Of a DNA stretch of 64,000 bases, positions 1 to 7,754 are shown piece after piece. Both the position numbers and the translations under genes were made by a program. Each line of letters begins with the position of its first letter. The stretch's first letter is position 1. Under the pieces are notes generated by a model. That model was given only the letters and a program-made list of their open reading frames with translations, did not search any database and had not been told where the DNA came from. The DNA comes from an uncultured Muribaculaceae bacterium (GTDB lineage: Bacteria > Bacteroidota > Bacteroidia > Bacteroidales > Muribaculaceae), in NCBI GenBank assembly GCA_910586565.1, contig CAJUIT010000008.1, positions 1-64,000 of the forward strand. The letters run 5' to 3'.

Positions 1-50
<50 letters not shown>

Positions 51-117
51 ATGTGGTGAATCTCAATTGTTAATGCCGCCTCAAGCATGATTTTCAAAAT
101 GTTAATGTTCTAACGGG

Positions 118-190
<73 letters not shown>

Positions 191-254
191 ATTATTTCCT
201 TTTTGCATCCGCGTTGTAGTCTCGCTTGACTACCTCGTTTTGTCGTTTGCGTTG

Positions 255-284
255 CAAAGGTACGCATTATTTTTGAATTGGCAA
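255..284 (-). promoter_or_regulatory. Promoter of the tRNA-Gly pair
   Basis: On the minus strand a -33 TTG (282-284) is followed after 19 nt by the -7 box TACCTTTG (255-262), matching the Bacteroidetes sigma consensus TTTG-N19-21-TAnnTTTG. The sequence from -33 to past -7 is almost the same as the rpmE2 promoter at 35457-35487, including the shared spacer pieces CCAATTCA and AATGCG. Confidence 0.75.
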
Positions 285-513
285 GCGTTTCGCAAGAAAA
301 TTTTAAAAAAAATGCATTTTTGTGCCCCACAGAGCATTTTTACCCGAAGGGCGCAGCGTTTTAATGAGCCATTTATTTTGCTGTTTGATAGTGAATTTCT
401 ACCTTTGTGAAGCGCCCGTCGGCTAAAAGATGGCGCCAACGAAAAAAATTGCACTTTTTTTGTTTCAGCATAACCTGAACATCTACCTAACATAAAACAC
501 TGTCAAAAAAACT
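285..513. other. Intergenic region without a recognisable gene
   Basis: This AT-rich stretch lies between the tRNA-Gly promoter and the DUF1015 gene. An open frame runs antisense across 230-493, but it spans the tRNA promoter, has no homology I recognise, and its composition (K/F/C-rich, AAAA/TTTT tracts) looks non-coding. The DUF1015 promoter must lie here, but I could not find a clean TAnnTTTG box. Confidence 0.4.
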
Positions 514-1758
514 ATGGCAAAAGTAAAACCGTTCAAAGGGATTCGTCCCCCGAAAGAATTTATCGAGGAGGTGGCATCGCGCCCCTACGATGTGCTCAAC
601 TCCGAGGAGGCCCGCGCCGAAGCCGAGGGGAATCCCAAGTCGCTTTATCATATAATAAAGCCCGAGATTGATTTTGAACCGGGCACCGACGAGCACGACC
701 CCAAGGTCTACGACAAGGCTGTGGAGAATTTCCGCTCATTCCGCCAAAAGGGATGGCTCGTGCAGGACGACCGCGACCACTATTATATATATGCGCAGAC
801 GATGGACGGGCGCACGCAATATGGCATCGTTATCGCCGCCAACGTTCACGACTATGTGAACGGCGTGATTAAAAAACATGAGCTGACTCGCCGCGACAAG
901 GAGGATGACCGCATGAAGCATGTGCGTGTCAACAACGCCAACATCGAGCCGGTGTTCTTCGCGTTCCCCGACAACGAGGTGCTCCAGGATATAATTAATA
1001 AGGTGACCGCAGGGGAGGCGGAATATGATTTTGTGGCTCCCGACGGTTTCGGCCATCACTTCTGGGTGGTTGACGATGAGGCAATGATTGCCGCAATCAC
1101 TACCGAATTTGAAAAGATGCCTCACCTATATATAGCCGACGGGCATCACCGCTCGGCTGCCGCCGCCCGCGTGGGGCTTGAGAAAGCTGAAAATTCAGCC
1201 GACCACACCGGTGAGGAGGAATATAACTATTTCCTTGCCGTGGCTTTCCCAGCCTCACACCTCCGCATCATCGACTACAACCGCGTGGTGCGCGACCTCA
1301 ACGGACTCACCCCCGAGGAATTCCTCGCCCGCATTGAAAAAGATTTCATTGTTGAAGATAAAGGCACCGAAATCTACACTCCCGCAGCACTTCACAATTT
1401 TGCGCTTTATGTTGGGGGCCGCTGGTACTCGCTCACACCCCGTGAGGGACGCTACGACGATTCCGACCCCATCGGCGTGCTCGACGTTACCATCTCCTCC
1501 GACCTGATTCTGCGCGACATTCTCGGCATAACCGACCTGCGCAGCGACAAACGCATCGACTTTGTCGGCGGCATCCGCGGGTTGGGTGAGCTTCAGCGCC
1601 GCGTCGATTCGGGCGAGATGCAAATGGCTCTCGCGCTCTATCCCGTGTCGATGAAGCAACTGATGGATATTGCCGACACCGGTAACATCATGCCCCCGAA
1701 AACCACATGGTTTGAACCCAAGCTGCGCTCGGGTCTTGTTATCCATGAGCTGATTTGA
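514..1758 (+). CDS. DUF1015 family protein (ParB/Srx-like fold suspected)
   Basis: The product is 414 residues and looks full-length for DUF1015 (PF06245). Visible family marks are the N-terminal KPFKGIRPP, the KHELTRRDKEDDR segment near 121-133, and ADGHHR at 208-213 followed by an Ala-rich helix. The GHHR-type motif resembles the nucleotide-binding motif of ParB/Srx-fold proteins such as archaeal ADP-dependent serine kinase SerK; that link is inference, and the family has no firmly assigned reaction that I know of. In many Bacteroidetes the gene sits beside serC-serA; here it stands alone between tRNA-Gly and lipoprotein genes. No signal peptide, so cytoplasmic. It ends just before a bidirectional terminator (1789-1832). 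Confidence 0.88.
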   Translation: MAKVKPFKGIRPPKEFIEEVASRPYDVLNSEEARAEAEGNPKSLYHIIKPEIDFEPGTDEHDPKVYDKAVENFRSFRQKGWLVQDDRDHYYIYAQTMDGRTQYGIVIAANVHDYVNGVIKKHELTRRDKEDDRMKHVRVNNANIEPVFFAFPDNEVLQDIINKVTAGEAEYDFVAPDGFGHHFWVVDDEAMIAAITTEFEKMPHLYIADGHHRSAAAARVGLEKAENSADHTGEEEYNYFLAVAFPASHLRIIDYNRVVRDLNGLTPEEFLARIEKDFIVEDKGTEIYTPAALHNFALYVGGRWYSLTPREGRYDDSDPIGVLDVTISSDLILRDILGITDLRSDKRIDFVGGIRGLGELQRRVDSGEMQMALALYPVSMKQLMDIADTGNIMPPKTTWFEPKLRSGLVIHELI

Positions 1759-1788
1759 TGCTCCTTTGATGCTCCCAAAATAAAAATC

Positions 1789-1832
1789 AGCACCCGCTGC
1801 AACAGGCTGAAGTTAGCCGTGCAGCGGGTGCT
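1789..1832. terminator. Bidirectional intrinsic terminator
   Basis: A 13-bp perfect stem AGCACCCGCTGCA / TGCAGCGGGTGCT encloses an 18-nt loop between two convergent genes. On the minus strand it is followed by GATTTTTATTTT, a good T-tract for the lipoprotein gene at 1861-2262. On the plus strand the tail (TGTTATTG) is weaker. Confidence 0.8.
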
Positions 1833-1860
1833 TGTTATTGTAAGATGCGGGTGAACCGGT

Positions 1861-2262
1861 TTACTGACGGTTGAATGTGAACCATTCATCCCCGTCGTCA
1901 AAGCTAAGTCGGAATGAGCTGCCTGAAACTTTAATGAGCCCTTTGTCATCGAAATCATCATCGCCAACCCATTTGATCCACAGGTGGCCGTCTTTTACCA
2001 TATAATCGGTGAATTTGTCAAGACGGGCGCCTGATTTTGTATAACCGGCTGTTCCGGTGCCGTCAGAATTATATACATACTTGAACCCCGAACCAAACAT
2101 ATTATCGCAAATCCATGTGCCGGTGAGGGGGCGCAAACCGCCGCCGGTTTCATCGTCGTCGTCATCATCGTCGCCGCATGCAGCAAGCGAAACCGAAAGA
2201 GCAACAGCTGTGACACACATCATCAGCCACCGCAACAAATTTTTTGTCTTGAAAATTTCCAT
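1861..2262 (-). CDS. Small lipoprotein with a seven-Asp run after the lipobox
   Basis: The 133-residue product has a signal peptide ending in SLAAC (Cys29) and then G followed by seven Asp (residues 31-37). In Bacteroidetes an acidic run just after the lipidated Cys is an export signal that sends lipoproteins to the cell surface, so this protein is probably surface exposed. The rest (about residues 45-133) is rich in G, D, W, F and Y and looks like a small beta-sandwich or lipocalin-like domain (PLTGTWICDN start). I do not recognise a family or function. The poly-Asp tract is coded by a mix of GAT and GAC repeats, so it could vary in length by slippage. Transcription probably starts from the duplicated promoter block at 2294-2350. 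Confidence 0.8.
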   Translation of the reverse strand: MEIFKTKNLLRWLMMCVTAVALSVSLAACGDDDDDDDETGGGLRPLTGTWICDNMFGSGFKYVYNSDGTGTAGYTKSGARLDKFTDYMVKDGHLWIKWVGDDDFDDKGLIKVSGSSFRLSFDDGDEWFTFNRQ

Positions 2263-2278
2263 AATTTTTTTGAGTTGT

Positions 2279-2350
2279 TTTTATGTGAATAAATATTTTA
2301 TGTGAATAAATAAAGGTTTGTAATTTCCGAGCGCAAAGTTATCCAAAATG
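2279..2350 (-). promoter_or_regulatory. Promoter/leader block A, duplicated at 3231-3287
   Basis: Positions 2294-2350 match 3231-3287 over 57 bp with about 4 differences. On the minus strand each copy has a -7 box, here TAACTTTG (2334-2341), followed by GCGCTCGGAAATTA and an AT-rich leader. Copy A has also doubled the leader unit TTTTATGTGAATAAATA (2279-2295 and 2296-2312). The two genes downstream of the copies are both lipoproteins, so the block was probably duplicated with its promoter. Confidence 0.7.
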
Positions 2351-2397
2351 AGTTCACTATCTACCAAATTGAAATTTTAATAAAAAAGTCTCAGCAC

Positions 2398-3216
2398 CTA
2401 TTCCCATTCAAGGGTGTATGAGTCTTCAAATTGAAATGCGATAGGGTTCTCCTGTTTAGTGGATGTGGTTATTTTTGTAGGTAAACCAAATTCAGAGAGA
2501 GTATATTCAAAATATACATGCGTATTATATGTGGGAGAATAGGTTGATTTAATTAAATGTGTGAAGCATCTCTTCCCAAAATATCCTTGAGCTACTAATG
2601 CCGGGTCTAATGGAAAAAAATCTCGCCAGTCCAAACCCATTTCGAAGTTGAATCCGTTCCCGCCTTTGTAATACATTAAGGGTGTAAGGCAGGCTTCGGG
2701 ATTGTATTTGATTTTAACCTCCCCGATTTGTACTATATCCCCATTTTCCCAAATAACATTGTAGGATTCTCCATCATAATTGTTAATTAAGCGCAATCGA
2801 TTGTCTTTATCATAAATAAATTCGGCCCATCGTTCAGTATGCCGGCTATTCTGATATTTGGTTATAAGTCCATTTTTTAAATAATACATATATCTGGATT
2901 CGCGTCCGCTATCACTTATGTATGAGATTTTGTCTGAGGAATATGTATAATAATCTATTTCATAAGATTTCAATCTGGACACTTTTACCAACCGGCCTTC
3001 ATTATCGTATTCATAAGTGTCTGTTTGAGACCCAGTTTTGTTTATGGTTGAAAGCAGTTTATATTTTTTGTTGAGGTTGGGGGTATTTGTCGAGCTTTGT
3101 TCGTGGTTGTTTCCAGACGTTGGTTCGTCGTCATCATTTCCTCCGCAGCCCGAAAGCAACGTCATGGCTAATATGGTTGTACACAGAAATGCTAAGTGTT
3201 TAAATCGGATTGTCAT
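2398..3216 (-). CDS. Lipoprotein with YD-like repeats (DUF4595-type)
   Basis: The 272-residue product has a lipoprotein signal ending LLSGC (Cys24), then GGNDDDEPTSG, an acidic surface-export type sequence. After a Ser/Thr/Asn-rich linker come repeated strands of the pattern YEYDNEGRL, FIYDKDNRL and FEYTLSEFGLPTKI. These resemble YD/RHS-like repeats and DUF4595-type lipoproteins of gut Bacteroidales, for which I know no defined biochemical role. Lower GC than its neighbours (many ATA, TTA and AAT codons), which may mean a separate history. Transcription likely starts at the -7 box TATCTTTG (3271-3278) in the second copy of the duplicated leader block. A poorly conserved accessory gene is the safest reading. 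Confidence 0.75.
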   Translation of the reverse strand: MTIRFKHLAFLCTTILAMTLLSGCGGNDDDEPTSGNNHEQSSTNTPNLNKKYKLLSTINKTGSQTDTYEYDNEGRLVKVSRLKSYEIDYYTYSSDKISYISDSGRESRYMYYLKNGLITKYQNSRHTERWAEFIYDKDNRLRLINNYDGESYNVIWENGDIVQIGEVKIKYNPEACLTPLMYYKGGNGFNFEMGLDWRDFFPLDPALVAQGYFGKRCFTHLIKSTYSPTYNTHVYFEYTLSEFGLPTKITTSTKQENPIAFQFEDSYTLEWE

Positions 3217-3230
3217 GAGTAATGCTACTA

Positions 3231-3287
3231 TATTTTATGTGAATAAATAAAGGTTTATAATTTCCGAGCGCAAAGATATGTAAAATG
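3231..3287 (-). promoter_or_regulatory. Promoter/leader block B, duplicate of 2294-2350
   Basis: This second copy of the 57-bp block starts 15 bp upstream of the ATG at 3216. The -7 box on the minus strand is TATCTTTG (3271-3278). A G-tract (eight G on the minus strand, about 3299-3306) lies just upstream, where a -33 element would be expected; a homopolymer there could change spacing by slippage. Confidence 0.65.
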
Positions 3288-3431
3288 TGTGTAACTACCC
3301 CCCCCAATAGTTAAAGTTGGTTAATTGGCGCGCATTGGGCGAATCCAAAATCCGTAAGAGAAAAACTAATAGATATCCGAGAGTGGCAAAAAAGGATTGG
3401 GGCGTGCAACGCCGGTTGCAACATGTTGAGG

Positions 3432-3500
3432 ATTTTAGGGTCTTTAAGGTCTTTAAGGTCTTTAGAGTCGTTAAAGACCTTAAGGACCCTAAGGACTCTA
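3432..3500. repeat. 9-nt tandem repeat forming a long hairpin
   Basis: Three tandem GTCTTTAAG-type units (about 3440-3464) are followed by their own inverted copy (3472-3496). Positions 3448-3464 pair with 3472-3488 in a 17-bp stem with one G-U pair and a 7-nt loop. It lies in a 0.3-kb gap that has no gene I can support. Not a canonical terminator, as it lacks a T-tract. Similar 9-nt period repeats occur at 35007-35033 and 61338-61364. Confidence 0.7.
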
Positions 3501-3594
3501 TTATTATAATTCAACTGATTTTTACGCCGGCGGTGCGGGCGGCGTGGGAAGCCGGCCGGTTGCAGTTGCCCGGCTTCATGCACAGTTCCATGAA

Positions 3595-3632
3595 AAACGA
3601 GGCCGCCTAAGTGTTGTTAGGCGGCCTCGTTT
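3595..3632. terminator. Strong bidirectional terminator
   Basis: A 16-bp perfect stem AAACGAGGCCGCCTAA / TTAGGCGGCCTCGTTT with a 6-nt loop. On the minus strand it ends in a run of five T, 19 bp downstream of the MFS gene stop at 3651. Confidence 0.88.
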
Positions 3633-3650
3633 AAATAAGGTGATTCGGGA

Positions 3651-5354
3651 TTATTCCTCGGCGGCTTCCACTTCGGATGCGAGTATTTCGGTCTGAGGTT
3701 CCTTGATGTTCGGGGCTTCGAGACCGAGACCCTTGGCGCGGTCAACGGCTTTGAGCACGATGCCGAGAATGAGGGCTGCCACGCCGAGCGAGGCGAGCAT
3801 CACCAGAGGCCATGTGTAGTTGTAGCTCACGGCTGCCACTTCGGGTGTCATTGACCCGTTGGCGAGCGCTTCGGTAACGTCGGGGTTGGTGTTGTCGAGA
3901 ACCTTACCGATAAGCAGGGGGAAGAGCCAAAGACCGATGTTCTGAATCCAGAAGATGAGGGCGTAGGCTGAGCCGATGATTTTGGCATCGACGAGTTTGG
4001 GAACGCTGGGCCACAGCGACGCGGGCACAAGCGAGAATGAGGCGCCGAGCACCAGGATGGTAAGGTAGGCCACGCAAACGCCTGCGAGGTCATTCCCCTT
4101 GAACATGGGGAGCACGAAGGCGAAGGTGAGGTGGCAGGCGATGAGCAGAATAGCCCCGAGAACGAGCATCGAGGCTGCCTTGCCTTTGTAGTCGACATAT
4201 TTGCCGAGAATGGGGGTGATGCCCACGGCGAGGAGGGGGAACACGGCGAAGATGGCAGCGGCCGACTGGCGCATGTAGCCCATCACGCAGTAGGTTACGA
4301 GGGCCACGATGGCGAGTGCGAGGGTTGAGTAGCGCACCACGGTGTTCTTAGAGAAGTTGCTGGCAAAAGCAGCGGCGGCAACTATAATCATTATTATATA
4401 TTGCAGGACGGTGACGGTGTCGGATGCCCAGAATGAACCCTCGGCAGGCTCGGTGAGGGTGAGGTTGCACTGGAGCATGTTGACGGCATATTTCTGGAAG
4501 GGGAAGATTGCCGAGTAGTAGAGCACGCAAAGCAGTGCCACGAGCCAGAAGCCGGTGCTCGACAGAATTTTGCCGAGGTCGCGCAGGCGGAAGGGGTCGT
4601 CTTTCTCCTCTTCGGCGTGGGTCTGTTCGTCGAGTTTCTTATCCATGAAGAAGTAGACGATGAACATTATCAAGGCAATCATGAGGAGCACAACGCCGAA
4701 TGCCACCGAGCGAGATACGCTTACTTCGCCACCCAGAGTTGCGAACATGGGGGAGAAAATCATACATGTTGCCACACCCAGACGTGCGAGCGCCATTTCC
4801 GAGCCCATCGCGAGCGCCATCTCGCGTCCTTTGAACCATTTCACGATGCCACGGCTCACGGTGATGCCGGCCATTTCAACGCCACAGCCGAAAATCATGA
4901 AGCCCACGGCCGAGAATTTAGCCGAGGCGGGCATCCCTTTGTAGAATGGTGAGATGCCGAGTTCGTCGAAGCCGGGAATGTAGTTGAGATGGTTGTTGAA
5001 CCAATCGTAGAGTGAGGTGCCGATGAAGCTGTCGGTGAGGGCATACCAGTTGATTGTGGCGCCTACGAGCATCACGGCTCCCGAAAGCAGGGCGGTGAAA
5101 CGAACACCCATCTTGTCGAGGATGATGCCTGCGAAGATGAGGAAGAAAATGAACACGTTGAGGAATGTTTCCGACCCCTGCATGGTTCCGAATGCCAGTG
5201 AGTCCCATCCGCGGGTTGACTGGAGCAGGTTCTTGATAGGGGAGAGGATATCCATGAAGATGTAGGAGCAGAACATGGCGAATGCCAATAGCCCCAGGGC
5301 GGTCCAGCGCGCCCATGCCTTGTCGTTGAGGTTGCTTGATGCTTTGTTGGTCAT
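3651..5354 (-). CDS. MFS transporter, 12 or more TM helices, substrate unknown
   Basis: This polytopic membrane protein begins ARWTALGLLAFAMFCSYIFMDILSPI and shows MFS features: the loop after TM2 (ILDKMGVRFTALLSG) matches the G-x-x-x-D-R-x-G-R-like motif, and a charged cytoplasmic stretch DKKLDEQTHAEEEKDD splits the two halves. About 567 residues from the ATG at 5354, longer than a typical 400-450-residue MFS protein because of extended loops and a C-terminal acidic tail. A longer frame from GTG at 5381 is open, but it would start inside the -7 box TACTTTTG, so the ATG is preferred. Related transporters are often annotated NarK-like or OFA-like; I cannot assign the substrate. It shares a mirrored promoter region with the divergent AI-2E-type permease. 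Confidence 0.85.
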   Translation of the reverse strand: MTNKASSNLNDKAWARWTALGLLAFAMFCSYIFMDILSPIKNLLQSTRGWDSLAFGTMQGSETFLNVFIFFLIFAGIILDKMGVRFTALLSGAVMLVGATINWYALTDSFIGTSLYDWFNNHLNYIPGFDELGISPFYKGMPASAKFSAVGFMIFGCGVEMAGITVSRGIVKWFKGREMALAMGSEMALARLGVATCMIFSPMFATLGGEVSVSRSVAFGVVLLMIALIMFIVYFFMDKKLDEQTHAEEEKDDPFRLRDLGKILSSTGFWLVALLCVLYYSAIFPFQKYAVNMLQCNLTLTEPAEGSFWASDTVTVLQYIIMIIVAAAAFASNFSKNTVVRYSTLALAIVALVTYCVMGYMRQSAAAIFAVFPLLAVGITPILGKYVDYKGKAASMLVLGAILLIACHLTFAFVLPMFKGNDLAGVCVAYLTILVLGASFSLVPASLWPSVPKLVDAKIIGSAYALIFWIQNIGLWLFPLLIGKVLDNTNPDVTEALANGSMTPEVAAVSYNYTWPLVMLASLGVAALILGIVLKAVDRAKGLGLEAPNIKEPQTEILASEVEAAEE

Positions 5355-5376
5355 TTTGTCGTAATGATTGGTTTTA

Positions 5377-5433
5377 GCCACAAAAGTAGCTAAAAATGTC
5401 GCGACTTGGAAATTTAATCACTACTTTTGTGGC
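5377..5433. promoter_or_regulatory. Mirrored divergent promoters in a 13-bp inverted repeat
   Basis: GCCACAAAAGTAG (5377-5389) and CTACTTTTGTGGC (5421-5433) are exact reverse complements 31 bp apart. Each arm contains the -7 box TACTTTTG of the gene on its side: the MFS gene (minus, ATG 5354) and the permease gene (plus, ATG 5451). The divergent pair thus share symmetric promoters, including identical early transcribed bases (GTGGCT). Confidence 0.75.
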
Positions 5434-5450
5434 TTGAACACAATTAATCT

Positions 5451-6581
5451 ATGACACAATCACGCCCCTATACATTCGACCGTGTGGTGAGGTTGCTCAT
5501 CACCCTGGCTGCTCTCGGAGCCGCCGTGTGGCTCATCGACATGCTGAAGGATGTGCTGCTGCCGTTTCTGGTTTCATGCCTGATAGCCTATCTGCTCGAA
5601 CCGTTCGTGCAATACAACCGGTCGATTCTCCGGCTCAAAGGGCGCATCGTGGCGGTGTTTGTCACGCTGTTCGAGGCGACGGTGCTGATGGGGATTCTGG
5701 TTTATTTCTTCGTGCCGTCGATTATCGATGAGATGCACACGATGGCCGACCTGCTCAGACGCTATTCAACCACCGACATCACAATCAAATATCTGCCACC
5801 TGAAATTCACGATGTGCTCAAACGCAACATCAATTTCGAGGAGATGGCCCAGAAGCTGATGAGTCAGAATGTGGATGCGATGATCGACAATGCCCTCACC
5901 GTTATCCACGGCGGCCTGCATGTTATTCTCGGTATCGTGGGGTGGCTGATAGTGTTTCTCTACGTTATTTTCATAATGCTCGATTACGAGCGGCTGATGC
6001 GCGGCTTCAGGTTGCTTGTGCCCCCGCGCTTCCGCCATGTGGCCTATAAGCTTGGCAACGACATAAAGGATTCGATGAACCACTATTTCCGCGGTCAGGC
6101 GCTGATTTCGTGCTGCGTGAGCGTGATTTACTGTGTGGGCTTCTCGCTTTGCGGCTTGCCGTTGGCTGTGATTATGGGCATCGGCACGGCCATTCTGTTC
6201 ATGATTCCCTATTGCCAATATATCTCCATCATCCCCGTGACGCTGCTTTGTCTGGTGGATGCCGCCAACGGCACTGCTGATTTCTGGACCAAATGGTGGG
6301 AGTGCATGGCGGTGTTCGCAACTGTGCAGGTTGTGGGCGACCTCATTCTCACCCCGCGCATCATGGGTAAGGCTATGGGGCTTAACCCCGCCATCATCCT
6401 GCTTTCGCTGTCGATATGGGGTTCGCTGTTCGGCTTTGTGGGGATGATTATCGCATTGCCACTCACCACGTTGTTGCTCTCCTACTATGAGCAATATGTG
6501 ATTATGCGCAACGACGATGAACCCCCATCGGAACGTCGCGAGGAGGTGGAAGAGCTCAAGGATATGACAAAAATTGGTTGA
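5451..6581 (+). CDS. AI-2E family transporter / PerM-like permease
   Basis: A 376-residue inner-membrane protein of the PF01594 family. Family signs: paired TM segments near the N-terminus (LLITLAALGAAVWLIDML, VLLPFLVSCLIAYLLEPFV), a charged loop, a central hydrophobic segment (VILGIVGWLIVFLYVIFIMLD), then a C-terminal multi-TM region with GQALISC, PLAVIMGIGTAILFMIPY and LTPRIMGKAMGLNPAIILLSL, where the P-x-I-MG-x-x-x-x-L-x-P motif is diagnostic. The family name comes from an AI-2 export claim for E. coli TqsA; other members are Na+/H+ antiporters or of unknown function, so the substrate is open. The tail is charged (EPPSERREEVEELKD). It is divergent from the MFS gene. Confidence 0.9.
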   Translation: MTQSRPYTFDRVVRLLITLAALGAAVWLIDMLKDVLLPFLVSCLIAYLLEPFVQYNRSILRLKGRIVAVFVTLFEATVLMGILVYFFVPSIIDEMHTMADLLRRYSTTDITIKYLPPEIHDVLKRNINFEEMAQKLMSQNVDAMIDNALTVIHGGLHVILGIVGWLIVFLYVIFIMLDYERLMRGFRLLVPPRFRHVAYKLGNDIKDSMNHYFRGQALISCCVSVIYCVGFSLCGLPLAVIMGIGTAILFMIPYCQYISIIPVTLLCLVDAANGTADFWTKWWECMAVFATVQVVGDLILTPRIMGKAMGLNPAIILLSLSIWGSLFGFVGMIIALPLTTLLLSYYEQYVIMRNDDEPPSERREEVEELKDMTKIG

Positions 6582-6602
6582 CGGAGGGGTAGTGCCACCG
6601 GG

Positions 6603-7733
6603 TTATTCAGCCTGGAACGCCGCTTTGCGCCAGCGTTCAATCATGGCTGTCATGTCGGGGGGCACGGGGCAGCTGAAAAACATCTCCTCACCTGTTGCGG
6701 GATGAACGAATCCCAGCGTGCGGGCATGCAGTGCCTGGCGCGGGCACAAGTCGAAACAGTTTTTCACAAACTGGCGATACTTGGCCGATGTGGTTCCGCG
6801 CAGAATCTCGTCGCCTCCATAGCGCGCATCGTTGAGAAGTGGATGCCCCGAGTGCATCATGTGAACGCGAATCTGATGGGTGCGCCCTGTTTCGAGCACA
6901 CATTTCACTACCGACACATAGTTGAGTTTCTCAACCACCTCATAGTGGGTAACGGCATGTTTGCCGATTTCACTGTCGGGGGGGAACACGGCCATCTGCA
7001 ATCTGTCTTTGGGGTTGCGGGCGATGTTGCCTGTGATTGTGCCGCAGTCGGGCGAGGGGATTCCCCATACCACCGCCACATATTCGCGTTTTGTGGTTTT
7101 GTTGAAAAACTGACGCCCGAGGTGAGTTTTCGCATCGGGAGTTTTTGCAACCACCAGCAGCCCCGAAGTGTCTTTGTCGATGCGGTGCACCAATCCCATG
7201 CGCGGGTCGTTCACGTCGTAGTCGGGATTGTTGCGGAAATGCCATGCGAGGGCGTTGACGAGGGTTCCGTTGTAGTTGCCGTGCCCGGGATGCACAACGA
7301 GTCCGGCCGGCTTGTTCACCACCAGCACGTCGGCATCTTCATACACGATGTCGAGCGGAATATCCTCGGGAATGATTTCAAGCTCATAGCGCGGGCGGTC
7401 CATCACAACCGAAATCACATCGTCGGGCTTCACGCGGTAGTTCGATTTCACCGGTTTGCCGTTGGCGAGGATGCATCCCGCCTCGGCCGCCTGCTGAATG
7501 CGGTTGCGCGAGGCTTTCTGCATGTGGTCGACCAGAAACTTGTCGACGCGCAGCAGTTGCTGCCCTTTGTCGGCCACGAAGCGGAAGTGCTCGTAGAGCT
7601 CTCCCGAACCCGCTCCGCTCTCCTCCTCATCGAGGTCGTCAAGGTCGTCGAAATCGACGGCTTCGGGTGCGTTTATCGGTTCTTCCGGCTGGCGGGCAAG
7701 TGAATCGGTTGTCGTTGACGGTGGTATGCTCAT
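6603..7733 (-). CDS. rluD: Ribosomal large subunit pseudouridine synthase, RluA/RluD family
   Basis: A 376-residue protein with an S4 RNA-binding domain (about 60-110, LRVDKFLVDHMQKASRNRIQQ) and a pseudouridine synthase catalytic domain. The catalytic motif HRIDKDTSG is at 183-191 with Asp186 as the expected nucleophile; GRTHQIRVHM and the closing FSCPVPPDM fit RluD. It isomerises uridines in 23S rRNA (helix 69 in E. coli RluD; the exact target here is inferred). The N-terminal about 45 residues form an acidic low-complexity extension (DFDDLDDLDEEE) not needed for catalysis. It follows the PASTA gene by 21 bp on the same strand; that pairing is common in Bacteroidetes, often with ddl, which is absent here. 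Confidence 0.93.
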   Translation of the reverse strand: MSIPPSTTTDSLARQPEEPINAPEAVDFDDLDDLDEEESGAGSGELYEHFRFVADKGQQLLRVDKFLVDHMQKASRNRIQQAAEAGCILANGKPVKSNYRVKPDDVISVVMDRPRYELEIIPEDIPLDIVYEDADVLVVNKPAGLVVHPGHGNYNGTLVNALAWHFRNNPDYDVNDPRMGLVHRIDKDTSGLLVVAKTPDAKTHLGRQFFNKTTKREYVAVVWGIPSPDCGTITGNIARNPKDRLQMAVFPPDSEIGKHAVTHYEVVEKLNYVSVVKCVLETGRTHQIRVHMMHSGHPLLNDARYGGDEILRGTTSAKYRQFVKNCFDLCPRQALHARTLGFVHPATGEEMFFSCPVPPDMTAMIERWRKAAFQAE

Positions 7734-7754
7734 TGCAATGTAGCGGGGGCGGCG

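Noticed and set aside
230..493. 87-residue open frame on the minus strand beside tRNA-Gly
   Set aside because: It covers the tRNA promoter and AT-tracts and has no recognisable features.
3432..3500. CRISPR array from the tandem 9-nt repeat
   Set aside because: Units are 9 nt with no spacers; no cas genes in the window.
3311..3610. Two opposite short open frames (about 90 and 97 residues) across the 9-nt repeat
   Set aside because: They translate the hairpin repeat (KVFKVFKVFRVVKDLKD) and end in the terminator; no start context or homology.
5355..5381. GTG start at 5381 for the MFS transporter
   Set aside because: The codon lies within the -7 box TACTTTTG, so it cannot be in the mRNA from that promoter; ATG at 5354 is used.
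6702..7703. 333-residue open frame antisense to rluD
   Set aside because: It fully overlaps rluD, which has complete S4 and catalytic motifs; the antisense product (His/Val/Gly-rich) has no family signs and reflects codon bias of the real gene.
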